DNA from: a virus
IMG/VR virus record: IMGVR_UViG_3300037493_001441
Span: 1-54,219 of that record
Length of the DNA stretch: 54,219 nt
Direction: 5' to 3' (one strand)
A model generated the notes under the pieces. It saw only the letters and a list, made by a program, of their open reading frames with translations. It was not told the DNA's origin and searched no databases. The position numbers were made by a program, and so were the translations under genes. Shown piece after piece: positions 1 to 7,590 of the stretch. The first letter of the stretch is position 1. The number at the start of each line of letters is the position of its first letter.

Positions 1-75
1 ATTGCACTGACAGGGGTATGTGAGTTAATCCCATGCAGCGTGAAAGCGCGGGAGTCTATTGATGGCTTCAAATAA
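1..75 (+). CDS. 3' end of DUF6948-like phage protein (continues from the right end)
   Basis: This is the last 24 codons plus stop of the gene that is complete at 53764-54135. It appears here only because the window ends overlap. Its stop codon overlaps the start of the Gly-X repeat gene at position 62 in another frame. Confidence 0.9.
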   Translation: MALTGVCELIPCSVKARESIDGFK

Positions 76-126
76 AATTTTTACCGATGGCGATGGCTAT
101 GGCTATGGCGATGGCTCTGGCTATGG
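1..126. repeat. Terminal direct repeat, left copy
   Basis: These bases are identical to 54061-54186, so the two ends of the window overlap. This is what a circular assembly or a terminally redundant phage genome gives. After base 126 the copies diverge because the right copy skips 108 bases of the hexanucleotide repeat that begins here. Confidence 0.95.
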
Positions 127-328
127 TGCTGGCTATGGCGATGGCTATGGCTATGGTGCTGGCTATGGCGATGGCTCTGGCTATGGCTATGGCTATGGCT
201 ATGGCTATGGCTATGGCGATGGCTCTGGCTATGGCGATGGCTCTGGCGATGGTGCTGGCTATGGCGATGGCTCTGGCGATGGCGATGGCTCTGGCTATGG
301 CTATGGCTATGGCTCTGGCCCTAGTTGA
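62..328 (+). CDS. Gly-X dipeptide-repeat low-complexity protein
   Basis: Of 88 residues, about the first nine (MASNKIFTD) are ordinary. Almost all the rest alternates Gly with Tyr, Asp, Ser or Ala. The start is ATG 62, with GGGAG about 8 bases upstream; it overlaps the end of the previous gene by 14 bases. There is no signal peptide and no hydrophobic segment. A strict GX alternation with Tyr and Asp predicts a disordered, possibly condensate- or adhesion-prone chain. I recall similar small proteins next to DUF6948 genes in other phages, but no function is known to me. The copy at the right end lacks 36 codons in frame. Confidence 0.75.
   Translation: MASNKIFTDGDGYGYGDGSGYGAGYGDGYGYGAGYGDGSGYGYGYGYGYGYGDGSGYGDGSGDGAGYGDGSGDGDGSGYGYGYGSGPS
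89..318 (+). repeat. Hexanucleotide tandem repeat array (GGCTAT / GGCGAT / GGCTCT / GGTGCT)
   Basis: This is a run of 6-base units, each a Gly codon followed by TAT, GAT, TCT or GCT. The units are shuffled and not identical, which suggests repeated slippage or recombination. The other forward frame reads as an uninterrupted Met-Ala-Leu string, so the array contains no stop in at least two frames. Confidence 0.95.
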
Positions 329-351
329 ACGCGCATTGATTGGAGAACAGC

Positions 352-597
352 ATGGCAGGAAGTGATTACAGACGTTGCGATGTATGCGGAGGGAAGGCTT
401 TCTATGACGCCAACCTCAACTACGAAACAGGAGACAAAGTAGATGGCAAATGGGTTTACTCAGAAACTCCATTCCGTGTCGCTGGAGAAGGGCAAGGAGC
501 ATACGGCAACGGGCTTGATTACGTTAGCGACTGGGCTGTTATCTGCACTGACTGCGCGTTCAGCTTCAAGGTCAACAATTTGTTGTACCGGGACTAG
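352..597 (+). CDS. Small zinc-ribbon-like hypothetical protein
   Basis: 81 residues with two CxxC pairs, CDVC near residue 9 and CTDC near residue 68, the usual layout of a single zinc ribbon. The start is ATG 352, preceded by GGAG at 342-345, in preference to the in-frame TTG at 340. It is cytoplasmic, with no membrane segment. It lies between the Gly-X repeat gene and NinB in the rightward early operon. Function unknown; a nucleic-acid-binding role is only a guess. Confidence 0.75.
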   Translation: MAGSDYRRCDVCGGKAFYDANLNYETGDKVDGKWVYSETPFRVAGEGQGAYGNGLDYVSDWAVICTDCAFSFKVNNLLYRD

Positions 598-600
598 CCG

Positions 601-1023
601 GTGAGCGCTGGCACGTTGACCCTTGAGCTGCACAACCGGGCGCAAGCCTGGGCGGTGATCCGCGAACAGCTCTACCCGTTCATTGCCCACTGGCTGCAGG
701 CGGGCAAGAAGCTGGTGCTGGTGGTTTCGCTGCGCAAGCGCACCAAACCGCAAAACCGCCGGTACTGGGGCCGTGGCGCGCTGGCGCAGATCGCCGAGCA
801 AGTTGCAGTGGGCGGACGCCTATTTTCAACAGCCACTTGGCACGAGCAATTCAAGCGCCAGTTCATCGGCGTCATTGAGCTGCCCAACGGGCAAGTGCTG
901 GGTATGAGCAGCAAGGATCTGACGACCGCCGACTTCTGCAAGTTTTGCGACGAAGTGGAGTCCTACGCAGCCACTGATCTTGGCGTGGTGTTCATGGATC
1001 TACCACCGAAAGAGGCACCATGA
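601..1023 (+). CDS. ninB: NinB-like recombination protein, copy 1
   Basis: 140 residues matching the NinB (Orf) family, which in lambda binds single-stranded DNA and RecO/RecR/RecF-pathway intermediates. The family signature is visible in QNRRYWG near residue 50, a WHE..KRQFIG stretch near residue 80, and the C-terminal FC.FC...E.YA motif. The GTG start at 601 lies 3 bases after the preceding stop; the ribosome site is weak, so translation may depend on coupling. A second NinB is encoded at 41861-42274, clearly related by eye over its whole length. Confidence 0.85.
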   Translation: MSAGTLTLELHNRAQAWAVIREQLYPFIAHWLQAGKKLVLVVSLRKRTKPQNRRYWGRGALAQIAEQVAVGGRLFSTATWHEQFKRQFIGVIELPNGQVLGMSSKDLTTADFCKFCDEVESYAATDLGVVFMDLPPKEAP

Positions 1024-1460
1024 CCACGATAGCCTGGGACGGCAAGACACTGGCGGCTGACAAGCGCGCAGTCAACAACGGCTACAGCGGTGGCACGGTG
1101 ACGAAGATTCACCACTGGACCGGCGGGCTGTGTGCCTTTTCTGGCGATCTGGATGTGGGGATGCAGATGGTGCAGTGGCTGCGCGATGGCGCAAACCCGG
1201 CCAAGTACCCCGCCCAGCAGGAGAAGAATGCCTGCGTCTTCTTGGTCATCATGCGGGACGGGCGAACCTGCCGCTATGAATCGACGCCGGTCGCGCTGTG
1301 GTTTGAGAACGAGCAGCAGGCCATGGGCAGTGGCCGTGATTACGCGCTGGCCGCGATGCACCTTGGCAAGACGGCGCGCGAGGCCGTTGAAGTGGCCATC
1401 GCCCTTGATTGCGGATCCGGCAACGGCATCGACACCTTGACACCGGAGAGCTGGGTATGA
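1020..1460 (+). CDS. HslV/proteasome-beta-like Ntn hydrolase
   Basis: 146 residues beginning Met-Thr-Thr-Ile. Removal of Met would expose a Thr nucleophile, as in HslV. Asp14 (AADK) and Lys29 (TVTKIH) sit near the places of the HslV catalytic Asp17 and Lys33. A GSGRDYALAA stretch followed by AREAVEVA resembles the HslV GSG.YA.AA...AREI.E.A helix region. The family is threonine peptidases acting as multimeric rings; whether this one is active or needs an unfoldase is unknown. ATG 1020 overlaps the NinB stop (ATGA). It may alternatively be an inactive scaffold of the same fold. Confidence 0.65.
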   Translation: MTTIAWDGKTLAADKRAVNNGYSGGTVTKIHHWTGGLCAFSGDLDVGMQMVQWLRDGANPAKYPAQQEKNACVFLVIMRDGRTCRYESTPVALWFENEQQAMGSGRDYALAAMHLGKTAREAVEVAIALDCGSGNGIDTLTPESWV

Positions 1461-1551
1461 AGGGACTCAGCTAATTGTCACTACGATGTGTATCGCTATC
1501 GGTGCACTCCTTGGCGCTATGGCATCTGATTTTGAAGGACCAACATCATGA
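1457..1551 (+). pseudogene. Frameshifted small membrane peptide
   Basis: ATG 1457 overlaps the previous stop as ATGA but meets TAA after five codons. A -1 shift after codon 4 continues as a 31-residue hydrophobic peptide (QLIVTT then MCIAIGALLGAMAS) ending in an ATGA overlap with ATG 1548. The coupling at both ends suggests a real small membrane gene, broken by a one-base indel or read through a frameshift. ATG 1486 could also start a 21-residue remnant. Confidence 0.4.
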
Positions 1552-1571
1552 CTAAAGAAGAAGGAGCAAGC

Positions 1572-2129
1572 ATGAAAGACTTAACGAACCTGTCAGACGA
1601 AGATTTGCGCGCTGCAACTGACACGGCATACCTTGATACGCTTTCGGCGGCAACCACCGAAAAAGATTCAAAGTGGCACCGAAAGACGATGCTCTGGAGA
1701 ACTATCGAGCACTATAGGTTAGCCGATAGCACTGAGGAGCACATCGAGCAGAAGGAGGTGCTGGATAACTACATTGACGACATACTGGACAATATGGAAG
1801 GATTCCCAGCACCTACGCAACGTGAGCAATGGGCCGCTGACGCACTGCGTAGGCAGCATCAAATCATCTTGACGCTGGAAGCAGCGCAAGCAGGTATCAA
1901 AACAGTTACTCGAAATATTCGAGTAACTGAGCCAGTGACAGCAGACAAGCTACTTGCAATCACAACAGCTTACGAGCAAGGTGTCGGCTACGGTAGGCAA
2001 CGCTACAAAGCACCAAACCCATACGCATTATGGTCTGATGAGAATGGTGCGTGGGAACTTGGGTATCAAGAAGGTATTGATATGGAGGCGACCACACCCC
2101 AACCCGACCAAGGCGCACGGGCACTATAG
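1572..2129 (+). CDS. Hypothetical protein with Rmf/CrpP-like C-terminus
   Basis: 185 residues. The C-terminal 40 residues carry YEQGVGYGR...NPYALW...AWELGYQEG. This is the pattern of the ribosome modulation factor/CrpP-like tail found in many phage proteins; in Rmf the fold contacts ribosomes, but here the role is unknown. The middle is helical and acidic. ATG 1572 is chosen because AAGGAG sits 7-8 bases upstream; ATG 1548, eight codons earlier, is possible. The N-terminal DLTNLSDEDL also opens the ejection protein at 4280-6286, probably a common helix-cap motif. Confidence 0.7.
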   Translation: MKDLTNLSDEDLRAATDTAYLDTLSAATTEKDSKWHRKTMLWRTIEHYRLADSTEEHIEQKEVLDNYIDDILDNMEGFPAPTQREQWAADALRRQHQIILTLEAAQAGIKTVTRNIRVTEPVTADKLLAITTAYEQGVGYGRQRYKAPNPYALWSDENGAWELGYQEGIDMEATTPQPDQGARAL

Positions 2130-2186
2130 GTCAAATCGTTATGACATTTTCAACGTCATTATTTGGGCAATCGTTTTGGAGGTTAC

Positions 2187-2432
2187 ATGGTTAATTACAT
2201 CGTAATGTGCAGCAAGAAATCTATCGCAACCACTGATTGGTTTGCTCCTATGTCCTATGGCAGGGACAGTGAGCCAGCGCCAGACCAGCTACTCATGCGA
2301 GGCAGGGCGACCCTGTTTGACAGTCAGCGGGAGGCATTCGACGCACTAGATGAATCGCTACGCAAGTCAAAACTTGGTGGTGGGGCTTGGGTTGAGAAAC
2401 ATACCTACAGCGTGGTGGAATGCAGCAAATGA
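2187..2432 (+). CDS. Hypothetical phage protein
   Basis: 81 residues, no recognised domain. ATG 2187 follows GGAGG at 2177-2181; the longer reading from 2163 has no such site. It is soluble and of mixed composition. Its stop overlaps ATG 2429 of the next gene, so the two are translationally coupled. Confidence 0.7.
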   Translation: MVNYIVMCSKKSIATTDWFAPMSYGRDSEPAPDQLLMRGRATLFDSQREAFDALDESLRKSKLGGGAWVEKHTYSVVECSK

Positions 2433-2896
2433 CAAAAGCAAAAAGCGGAAGGTACGACCTGCATATCCCTGCTGAAGACCAACGCTTCGACGTGGTCCAG
2501 GGGTCTGGGGATGCCGACATTAAAGAGCTTGCTTCACAGAAGCATGCAGCAGACAACTACCGCCTACTGCTGGATGAGGCTGACCACGAATACGCGGCAA
2601 TGAAAGCAGAGCGTGATGCTGCGCTTACCGAGATAGCTAGGCTGCAATGGAATGAAAAAGCTGCGGCGGTATTACAAGCTAAGAGCAACGCAGATGATGC
2701 CGAGATAGCTAGGCTCGAAGCCGAGCGTGATGCTGCACTTGAATTATTGTCTGAGGCGCTTTACGCACTGGAGTATGGTGTAGACATGACAAAGCCAGAG
2801 GGTATGTCATGGTGCGATTGCCCATCATGTACTGTTATCCCAAAGATTCGTAAATTGATGAAAAATATACATGTGGTGCGGGATGTGGCGAGATAG
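2429..2896 (+). CDS. Coiled-coil hypothetical protein with C-terminal Cys cluster
   Basis: 155 residues. Residues about 45-105 form heptad-like helices with two near-copies of the segment AERDAAL(T/E) and EIARL, an internal duplication. A CDCPSC motif follows near residue 130 and may bind zinc. The start is taken at ATG 2429 (ATGA with the previous stop); ATG 2420 is the alternative. This arrangement of helices followed by a short Cys motif is common in phage accessory genes of unknown role. Confidence 0.7.
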   Translation: MTKAKSGRYDLHIPAEDQRFDVVQGSGDADIKELASQKHAADNYRLLLDEADHEYAAMKAERDAALTEIARLQWNEKAAAVLQAKSNADDAEIARLEAERDAALELLSEALYALEYGVDMTKPEGMSWCDCPSCTVIPKIRKLMKNIHVVRDVAR

Positions 2897-2906
2897 AGAC
2901 AATGAA

Positions 2907-3311
2907 ATGCCAAAACTAATACTTAAAAAATGCACCCAGTGTCTTCTTGAGAAGGCGCGTAACTCGAACTTCACCTTTAGCTCTACCACAGGCTACTCAG
3001 ATGTGTGTCGTACATGCAAGTCTACAGACCCAAGGAAGAAAGTCTGCACTCAGTGCGGCGAACTCAAGTCGCTGCGGGAGTATTACGTCAAGGGCGCAGC
3101 GCATCGCTTATCAGCGGAGTGCAAGGTGTGCAGCAATAAGCGTAAGCATAAGCCGAAGGTAGTTGAGGTTGCACCACCAGAAATAGCAGACCCTGCGGTT
3201 AACGCATTCCATTGGAGAACCTTCGTGCAACCGTTCAAACCAGCTAAGGATCTGTGGGTGCATCCACGCCCTGGCCAAGCTATTAATACACGCTTCAGGC
3301 AATATGGCTAG
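2907..3311 (+). CDS. Double zinc-finger phage protein
   Basis: 134 residues with two tandem treble-clef-like units. The first has CTQC near residue 9 and CRTC near residue 35; the second has CTQC near residue 46 and CKVC near residue 71, followed by a Lys/Arg-rich stretch. It is probably nucleic-acid binding. HNH relatives often share such fingers, but no HNH catalytic His pair is seen. ATG 2907 follows GAGA. It is the penultimate gene of the rightward arm. Confidence 0.75.
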   Translation: MPKLILKKCTQCLLEKARNSNFTFSSTTGYSDVCRTCKSTDPRKKVCTQCGELKSLREYYVKGAAHRLSAECKVCSNKRKHKPKVVEVAPPEIADPAVNAFHWRTFVQPFKPAKDLWVHPRPGQAINTRFRQYG

Positions 3312-3420
3312 AACCGAATCTCAGGGGGAGCCTGTTGAGGCTGCGCTGTTTGGGTCAATGGGCCAGCGGGTTGGCTCGACGCAGGCATCGCTTCAGCAGG
3401 TACTCCTGGCCTATTACTAG
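3304..3420 (+). CDS. Small hypothetical protein ending the rightward arm
   Basis: 38 residues (MARTESQGEP to VLLAYY), overlapping the previous stop by 8 bases. It ends 10 bases before the stop of the leftward late operon, so the two arms converge here with almost no intergenic space. No domain is recognised; its size makes it uncertain. Confidence 0.45.
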   Translation: MARTESQGEPVEAALFGSMGQRVGSTQASLQQVLLAYY

Positions 3421-3430
3421 GGTCTATTCT

Positions 3431-4276
3431 TCATCGCGACAGGCCGTCATTAGCCTCGTCCAGCACTCCGCTAGTCAACAGGAACTTGGACAGCGCCCCC
3501 ATCTCATCCGGGCTGAGTGATCGCATACTCGAAGGTTCTTTTGCAAACTGCTTCTGGTACCATTTGCTTAGGAGCAGGTTGCGAACGGGGGAGCGGAGCA
3601 GGGGCAACCCGCCAGCTAGTAATCCTGATGCATTCCCAGTACTGCCATGCCCAATCATCGCAGCCACAGGCACTGCCATGGCTTCAAGCGCTGAAACTCC
3701 CGGGGTAGGAGACCCCGCCCCAGGTTTGGTGACCTGTGGGAAGGCTGCTGCAAAGTCTCCAATCAGCTTCTGGTATCCGGAAACGGGTTTACCCGCCTTG
3801 ACACGTTGCCCAAACACATGAGCGTTCACGTCCCCGGTGGCTGTGTTTAGTGCTTTCTCAAGCGTATGCGACTGGGCAATCTCTTGACGAGCCGCTTGCA
3901 AGTTCGGAACCACATTGCTGGGGCCAAACTGAAGCAGGTGTTCATCTATCAGACCCTCAAGCGCCCGCGCTCCGCCCAGCTGGGCTTGCCCCAGTTTCTG
4001 CGCAGACTGATCACCGCCGTAGGGAATATTTGCACCCTTGTTGCCAGTCTCACGCAGCTGCTTTATCAGGTTCTTAATGTCCGGCCCTGTAAAGCTCACC
4101 GGCTGCAACTCAGTAGCCAACGCACTCACTGCCGGGTAGCGGAGAGATCTGATCGGGCTGTTGGGGTTGCCGCTGAGCAGCGCTGCAAGCCCCGCCAGTG
4201 GCTCGGCAAACCCCCCGGACGCCATGGCCATTGCAGGCTCAGCGTACCGAGCCGTCTTCGTCAATGCTCCAGCCAT
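3431..4276 (-). CDS. Putative internal virion/ejection protein
   Basis: 281 residues, Ala/Gly-rich, with helical stretches and weakly hydrophobic segments (residues about 10-35 and 195-225) typical of ejected podovirus proteins. The extreme C-terminus (LGALSKFL..SGVL-like) resembles the end of the adjacent 668-residue protein, suggesting a shared virion-docking tail. It is the last gene of the late operon, 3 bases after its neighbour. Function is inferred from position and composition only. Confidence 0.6.
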   Translation of the reverse strand: MAGALTKTARYAEPAMAMASGGFAEPLAGLAALLSGNPNSPIRSLRYPAVSALATELQPVSFTGPDIKNLIKQLRETGNKGANIPYGGDQSAQKLGQAQLGGARALEGLIDEHLLQFGPSNVVPNLQAARQEIAQSHTLEKALNTATGDVNAHVFGQRVKAGKPVSGYQKLIGDFAAAFPQVTKPGAGSPTPGVSALEAMAVPVAAMIGHGSTGNASGLLAGGLPLLRSPVRNLLLSKWYQKQFAKEPSSMRSLSPDEMGALSKFLLTSGVLDEANDGLSR

Positions 4277-4279
4277 GAT

Positions 4280-6286
4280 CTAGTTTCCTTCGTTGAGTAA
4301 GCCACTGCCAACCAGGTAGCGCGTGAGCGCTCCGAGGTCCGCCCTGTTTGGGTCTGTTCTCTGCGCCGCCCAGTTCACCACCCTTGGATCTGTCATGGCC
4401 CTGGAAGCTGCTCTGGAGGCGCCCATGGTGCCGATGGCCATAGTCGGTATGGCTGGGCTCATCAACCCGAAAGGTGCCGCAAGTGTGCCAACACCAGCCC
4501 CAAATATCAGGTCCCGAGCGTGTGCGTTCGCAGCCGTGCCGCTGGAGTTGAACCAGTGCCGTGAGTTGTCCTTCATCATGCTTGCGGCCTTGGCGACCGC
4601 GCTCACCTCCGCCATGACCGCCTCGGAGTTGGGGAAGCCGCTGAACAGCTCCTCGCGCGCCTTGGGGGTCATCTTGTTCCAGTTGGTCAGGAACGTCTGC
4701 GGACTGAACCTGTCGCCGAGGTCGTTCTGGTTTCCGCTGGTGGCGCGCCCCAGGCGGTCGATGATGGTGCCTGCGACACTACCGCGGGTCTCAGGTGTGA
4801 CCGACTTCTTGACCGCCTGCAGCGTGGAGACGTTCTCCTTGGCCGTGTTCTGCAAGGAGTTGAACGCCTGCGCCGGGTCTGAAGTAGTCCTGAACGGGTC
4901 TGTGCGCTCTATGCGGGCCATGCCAGAACGATAGAAGTCGTTTGCGCGGTCCAGCGCACCGCTTGCGCTTGTCGGACGTGTGACTGCAGGCTGTGGCCCC
5001 TTTGCCAGGTCAGACTGACGCGCGGCCTCTTTCATATCGTCGGATAAGGCCCCGTACATCTTACTGATTTCACCGTGCTCTGGGGTCCCGACGACGTCCT
5101 TGGATGCCAATTCCGCTCCAATTCTTGTGCGTATGCCCTTGACAACGCCATATGGCACACCGTTTGGCGGCACCGGCGGGTGGTACAGCCCCGAGCCGTC
5201 TGTGTAGCCGGGAGCGCCACCTTGGTCTGACCGGAGTGTCCTATTCCACTCCGCGATGCGCGGCTGAATCAGCGTTGCTGACGTGGCTGGCGCCCCGGGG
5301 TTGGGGGTCGACATTTGGCTAGACCTGTTGACGGCGTTGGTGACCTGTACCGGGGTGTCAGTGCCAATCGCGCCCTCCGCCATATCGTTCAAGCGCTGGT
5401 AGCCAGGGGCCACCGTGCGGTCATAGAACGAGCCGAGGTCGCGCTTGATCCCCTGCCCCGCGGCCGTGGAGCCACGGTTGTTGGATGCGTTGTCCGCGGC
5501 CCTCGTGGCGGTCGCCTGCATACCGTTGATTGCCGAGTCTCGCGCACGGGCGAAGATGCCCATTGATCCTGGAATGGTCTGCAGCACGGTCTCTAAGCCG
5601 CCCAGCACCCCGTTGCCGGATGCCAGGCCGAGCGTTGGGTTATCCACACCGCCTCTGCGCAGGTCCTCAATGCGCTGGATCATCTCCTGCCTACCGGCCT
5701 CGCCACCGCGGATCATCCCGCGTGCCGCCATCGGAGCAAGGTTTGCCGCACCCATCGGACTCATCCCAGCGGCAATGGCCAGCGCAGGGTTGCCAGAGGC
5801 CTCATAGGCAGCTTTCCCGGCTAAGCCGGATGCAACCCCCATAGCCGCTTGCCCCGGTGTTGTGGCGCCCGCTAATGAGCCACCAGCGGCCTGCAAATAG
5901 CCTCCCTCGTATTCTGGGTTCTGCGCCTGCACCATGGCCTTTGGCATGTTGCGGATGAGGTTCTCACCACTCAGCGGAACGTCAGCGCGGTTGCCGACCT
6001 GCAGCATCTCCGGCGGGGTTTTGCCGGCCATCAGGAACGGTGTGCCCAGTGCCGCCTTGCCCAGGTCCACCACATTGCGCGCGGTGTCCATTGGGAGGCC
6101 CGCAAGCCGCGCCAGGCCCTGGTTAAAGCCTGTGCCTATGGCATTGGGTGCGTCCATCGCGGAGCCCTCCTGCGCGGGCTTCTGGCCCCCTCCTGAGAGG
6201 TGCGCAAGGCCAGCGTCTGAGACCTTCGACAGGTCGCCGGCCGCAAGCGCCGCCAGGTCGGCGTCTGAGAGATTGGTCAAGTCCAT
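4280..6286 (-). CDS. Large putative internal virion/ejection protein
   Basis: 668 residues, rich in Ala, Gly, Pro and Met. An N-terminal acidic helix repeats LSDADLAAL / VSDAGLAHL. Gly/Ala-rich amphipathic segments follow at about 130-190, then a central helical part with a Pro-rich linker, and hydrophobic stretches near 590-640. This architecture fits podovirus ejection proteins that cross the cell envelope with the DNA. Its ATG shares one base with the TAA of the upstream gene (TAATG). No enzymatic motif is recognised. Confidence 0.65.
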   Translation of the reverse strand: MDLTNLSDADLAALAAGDLSKVSDAGLAHLSGGGQKPAQEGSAMDAPNAIGTGFNQGLARLAGLPMDTARNVVDLGKAALGTPFLMAGKTPPEMLQVGNRADVPLSGENLIRNMPKAMVQAQNPEYEGGYLQAAGGSLAGATTPGQAAMGVASGLAGKAAYEASGNPALAIAAGMSPMGAANLAPMAARGMIRGGEAGRQEMIQRIEDLRRGGVDNPTLGLASGNGVLGGLETVLQTIPGSMGIFARARDSAINGMQATATRAADNASNNRGSTAAGQGIKRDLGSFYDRTVAPGYQRLNDMAEGAIGTDTPVQVTNAVNRSSQMSTPNPGAPATSATLIQPRIAEWNRTLRSDQGGAPGYTDGSGLYHPPVPPNGVPYGVVKGIRTRIGAELASKDVVGTPEHGEISKMYGALSDDMKEAARQSDLAKGPQPAVTRPTSASGALDRANDFYRSGMARIERTDPFRTTSDPAQAFNSLQNTAKENVSTLQAVKKSVTPETRGSVAGTIIDRLGRATSGNQNDLGDRFSPQTFLTNWNKMTPKAREELFSGFPNSEAVMAEVSAVAKAASMMKDNSRHWFNSSGTAANAHARDLIFGAGVGTLAAPFGLMSPAIPTMAIGTMGASRAASRAMTDPRVVNWAAQRTDPNRADLGALTRYLVGSGLLNEGN

Positions 6287-7581
6287 TATGAGCCTTTCTT
6301 GGCAGCTGCACGACGAGCCATCTCAGCCGCCACTGCGTCAGCCGTCGGTAGGGATGGAGATGCGTTCAACGCTGGCGGTACATTTCGCTGTGCAGAAGTA
6401 TCCAGCGGATCATGACCGTAATTCGCCCGTACTCCGTCGATCTTCAACTGCTGCAACTCAGCCCCGCGCTTGTTGATGCTCTTAATTTCTGCAAGGCGCT
6501 GCTTCACCAGACCAGTGTCAGTGATATTCTGGAACAGCTCATTCCAAGCGCGCATTGCGTCTCCGTCAGTTTGCACCCCCGTGTTCAGGCGCAAAGACTC
6601 ATTACGCAGTCTTTCAAGCGTTGACGTGAAGCTGCCGAAGTTCCTAGACTCTTCGGTGCTAGAACCCATAGCGTTCATCCCCTTGTTTATCAGGTTAGAC
6701 ACCGGGCCGAACTTCAGTTTGCCGTCCTTAATCTGCTGCTCAATGGCACCCAAATCAGAGTTGATAGAGGAGGAGATGCCGATTGCGTCCAGCGCGTCCT
6801 GCTGCATTTTCAAAGCGCCGGGAGGCAACGGCTTCTGGACATCCTTCGGAGGCGCTAGATCACGCTTCAAGTCCGCAGCATTACCTGCCAGTTGTTCACG
6901 CAAAGCTAGGTCAGCCGCCGCCCGCGCATCCATAGAGGCTTGGTTCTGTGCAGCCAAGTCCATGCGTCCTTGTTGGGCCAGTGCTGCAGCTTGCGCATGA
7001 GCAGCCTGAGCCTGTTGTTGGACTTCGAGACGATACGCATTCTGTTCTTCACGAGCCTGCTGCTGAGCCACTTGCTGCATGATGAGGGGAGTATACTGTG
7101 CTCGCAACTTCTGCTGGTTCTGCTTCTGCTCATACAGCGCGTTGGAGACGTTGGACATGGTCTCACCAAACGAGCCCGTGACGGTGGGCTTGCTGAACGC
7201 TGCCGCCATGGCCAGGTAGCGCGAGCGGGAGTCGTCCTCTGGCACATACTTGTTGAGCATTGCCTGGAAGTCCGGCTCGGCACGTTCGCTGCGGGTCAGC
7301 GCGCCCTGCTCGGGGGTTTGCGGTACTGCGGCATCTCTGCGCTGCGGTGGAGCGATGCCCGCCACATCCGACAAGGTCAACGGCCCAGTGGTGCCGGTGT
7401 AACGAGCTGCATCGTCCGCAAATACCGGGCCCAGTGTAGCCCGTGGCACCTCTGCGCTGGGACTCATGGCAAACGAGAATGGGGTCGCGTCGCCGGCCGC
7501 AGAACCGTTCTTCCCCATGTCGGCCATGATCAGCTCTCGAATACGCTTTGGGAGCTGATCAAATTGAGGTGTTGTTGCCAT
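6286..7581 (-). CDS. Putative internal virion protein, Gln/Ala coiled coil
   Basis: 431 residues. A disordered Pro-rich N-terminus is followed by a Gln/Ala-rich coiled coil (about 150-235) and a helical C-terminal half. The conserved-looking segment SFTSTLERLRNESLRLNTGVQTDGDAMRAW is typical of phage proteins near tail/ejection genes. ATG 7581 is preferred over GTG one codon earlier. It lies in the block of internal proteins downstream of the tail hub. Confidence 0.65.
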   Translation of the reverse strand: MATTPQFDQLPKRIRELIMADMGKNGSAAGDATPFSFAMSPSAEVPRATLGPVFADDAARYTGTTGPLTLSDVAGIAPPQRRDAAVPQTPEQGALTRSERAEPDFQAMLNKYVPEDDSRSRYLAMAAAFSKPTVTGSFGETMSNVSNALYEQKQNQQKLRAQYTPLIMQQVAQQQAREEQNAYRLEVQQQAQAAHAQAAALAQQGRMDLAAQNQASMDARAAADLALREQLAGNAADLKRDLAPPKDVQKPLPPGALKMQQDALDAIGISSSINSDLGAIEQQIKDGKLKFGPVSNLINKGMNAMGSSTEESRNFGSFTSTLERLRNESLRLNTGVQTDGDAMRAWNELFQNITDTGLVKQRLAEIKSINKRGAELQQLKIDGVRANYGHDPLDTSAQRNVPPALNASPSLPTADAVAAEMARRAAAKKGS

Positions 7582-7590
7582 CACATACCC

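Noticed and set aside
62-328. CRISPR-like repetition
   Set aside because: The units are 6 bases with no spacers; it is a coding microsatellite-type array.
87-365. ORF reading as a long Met-Ala-Leu string in the second frame of the repeat array
   Set aside because: It is the shifted reading of the Gly-X repeat; its composition follows from the hexamer, it has no ribosome site and runs into the next gene.
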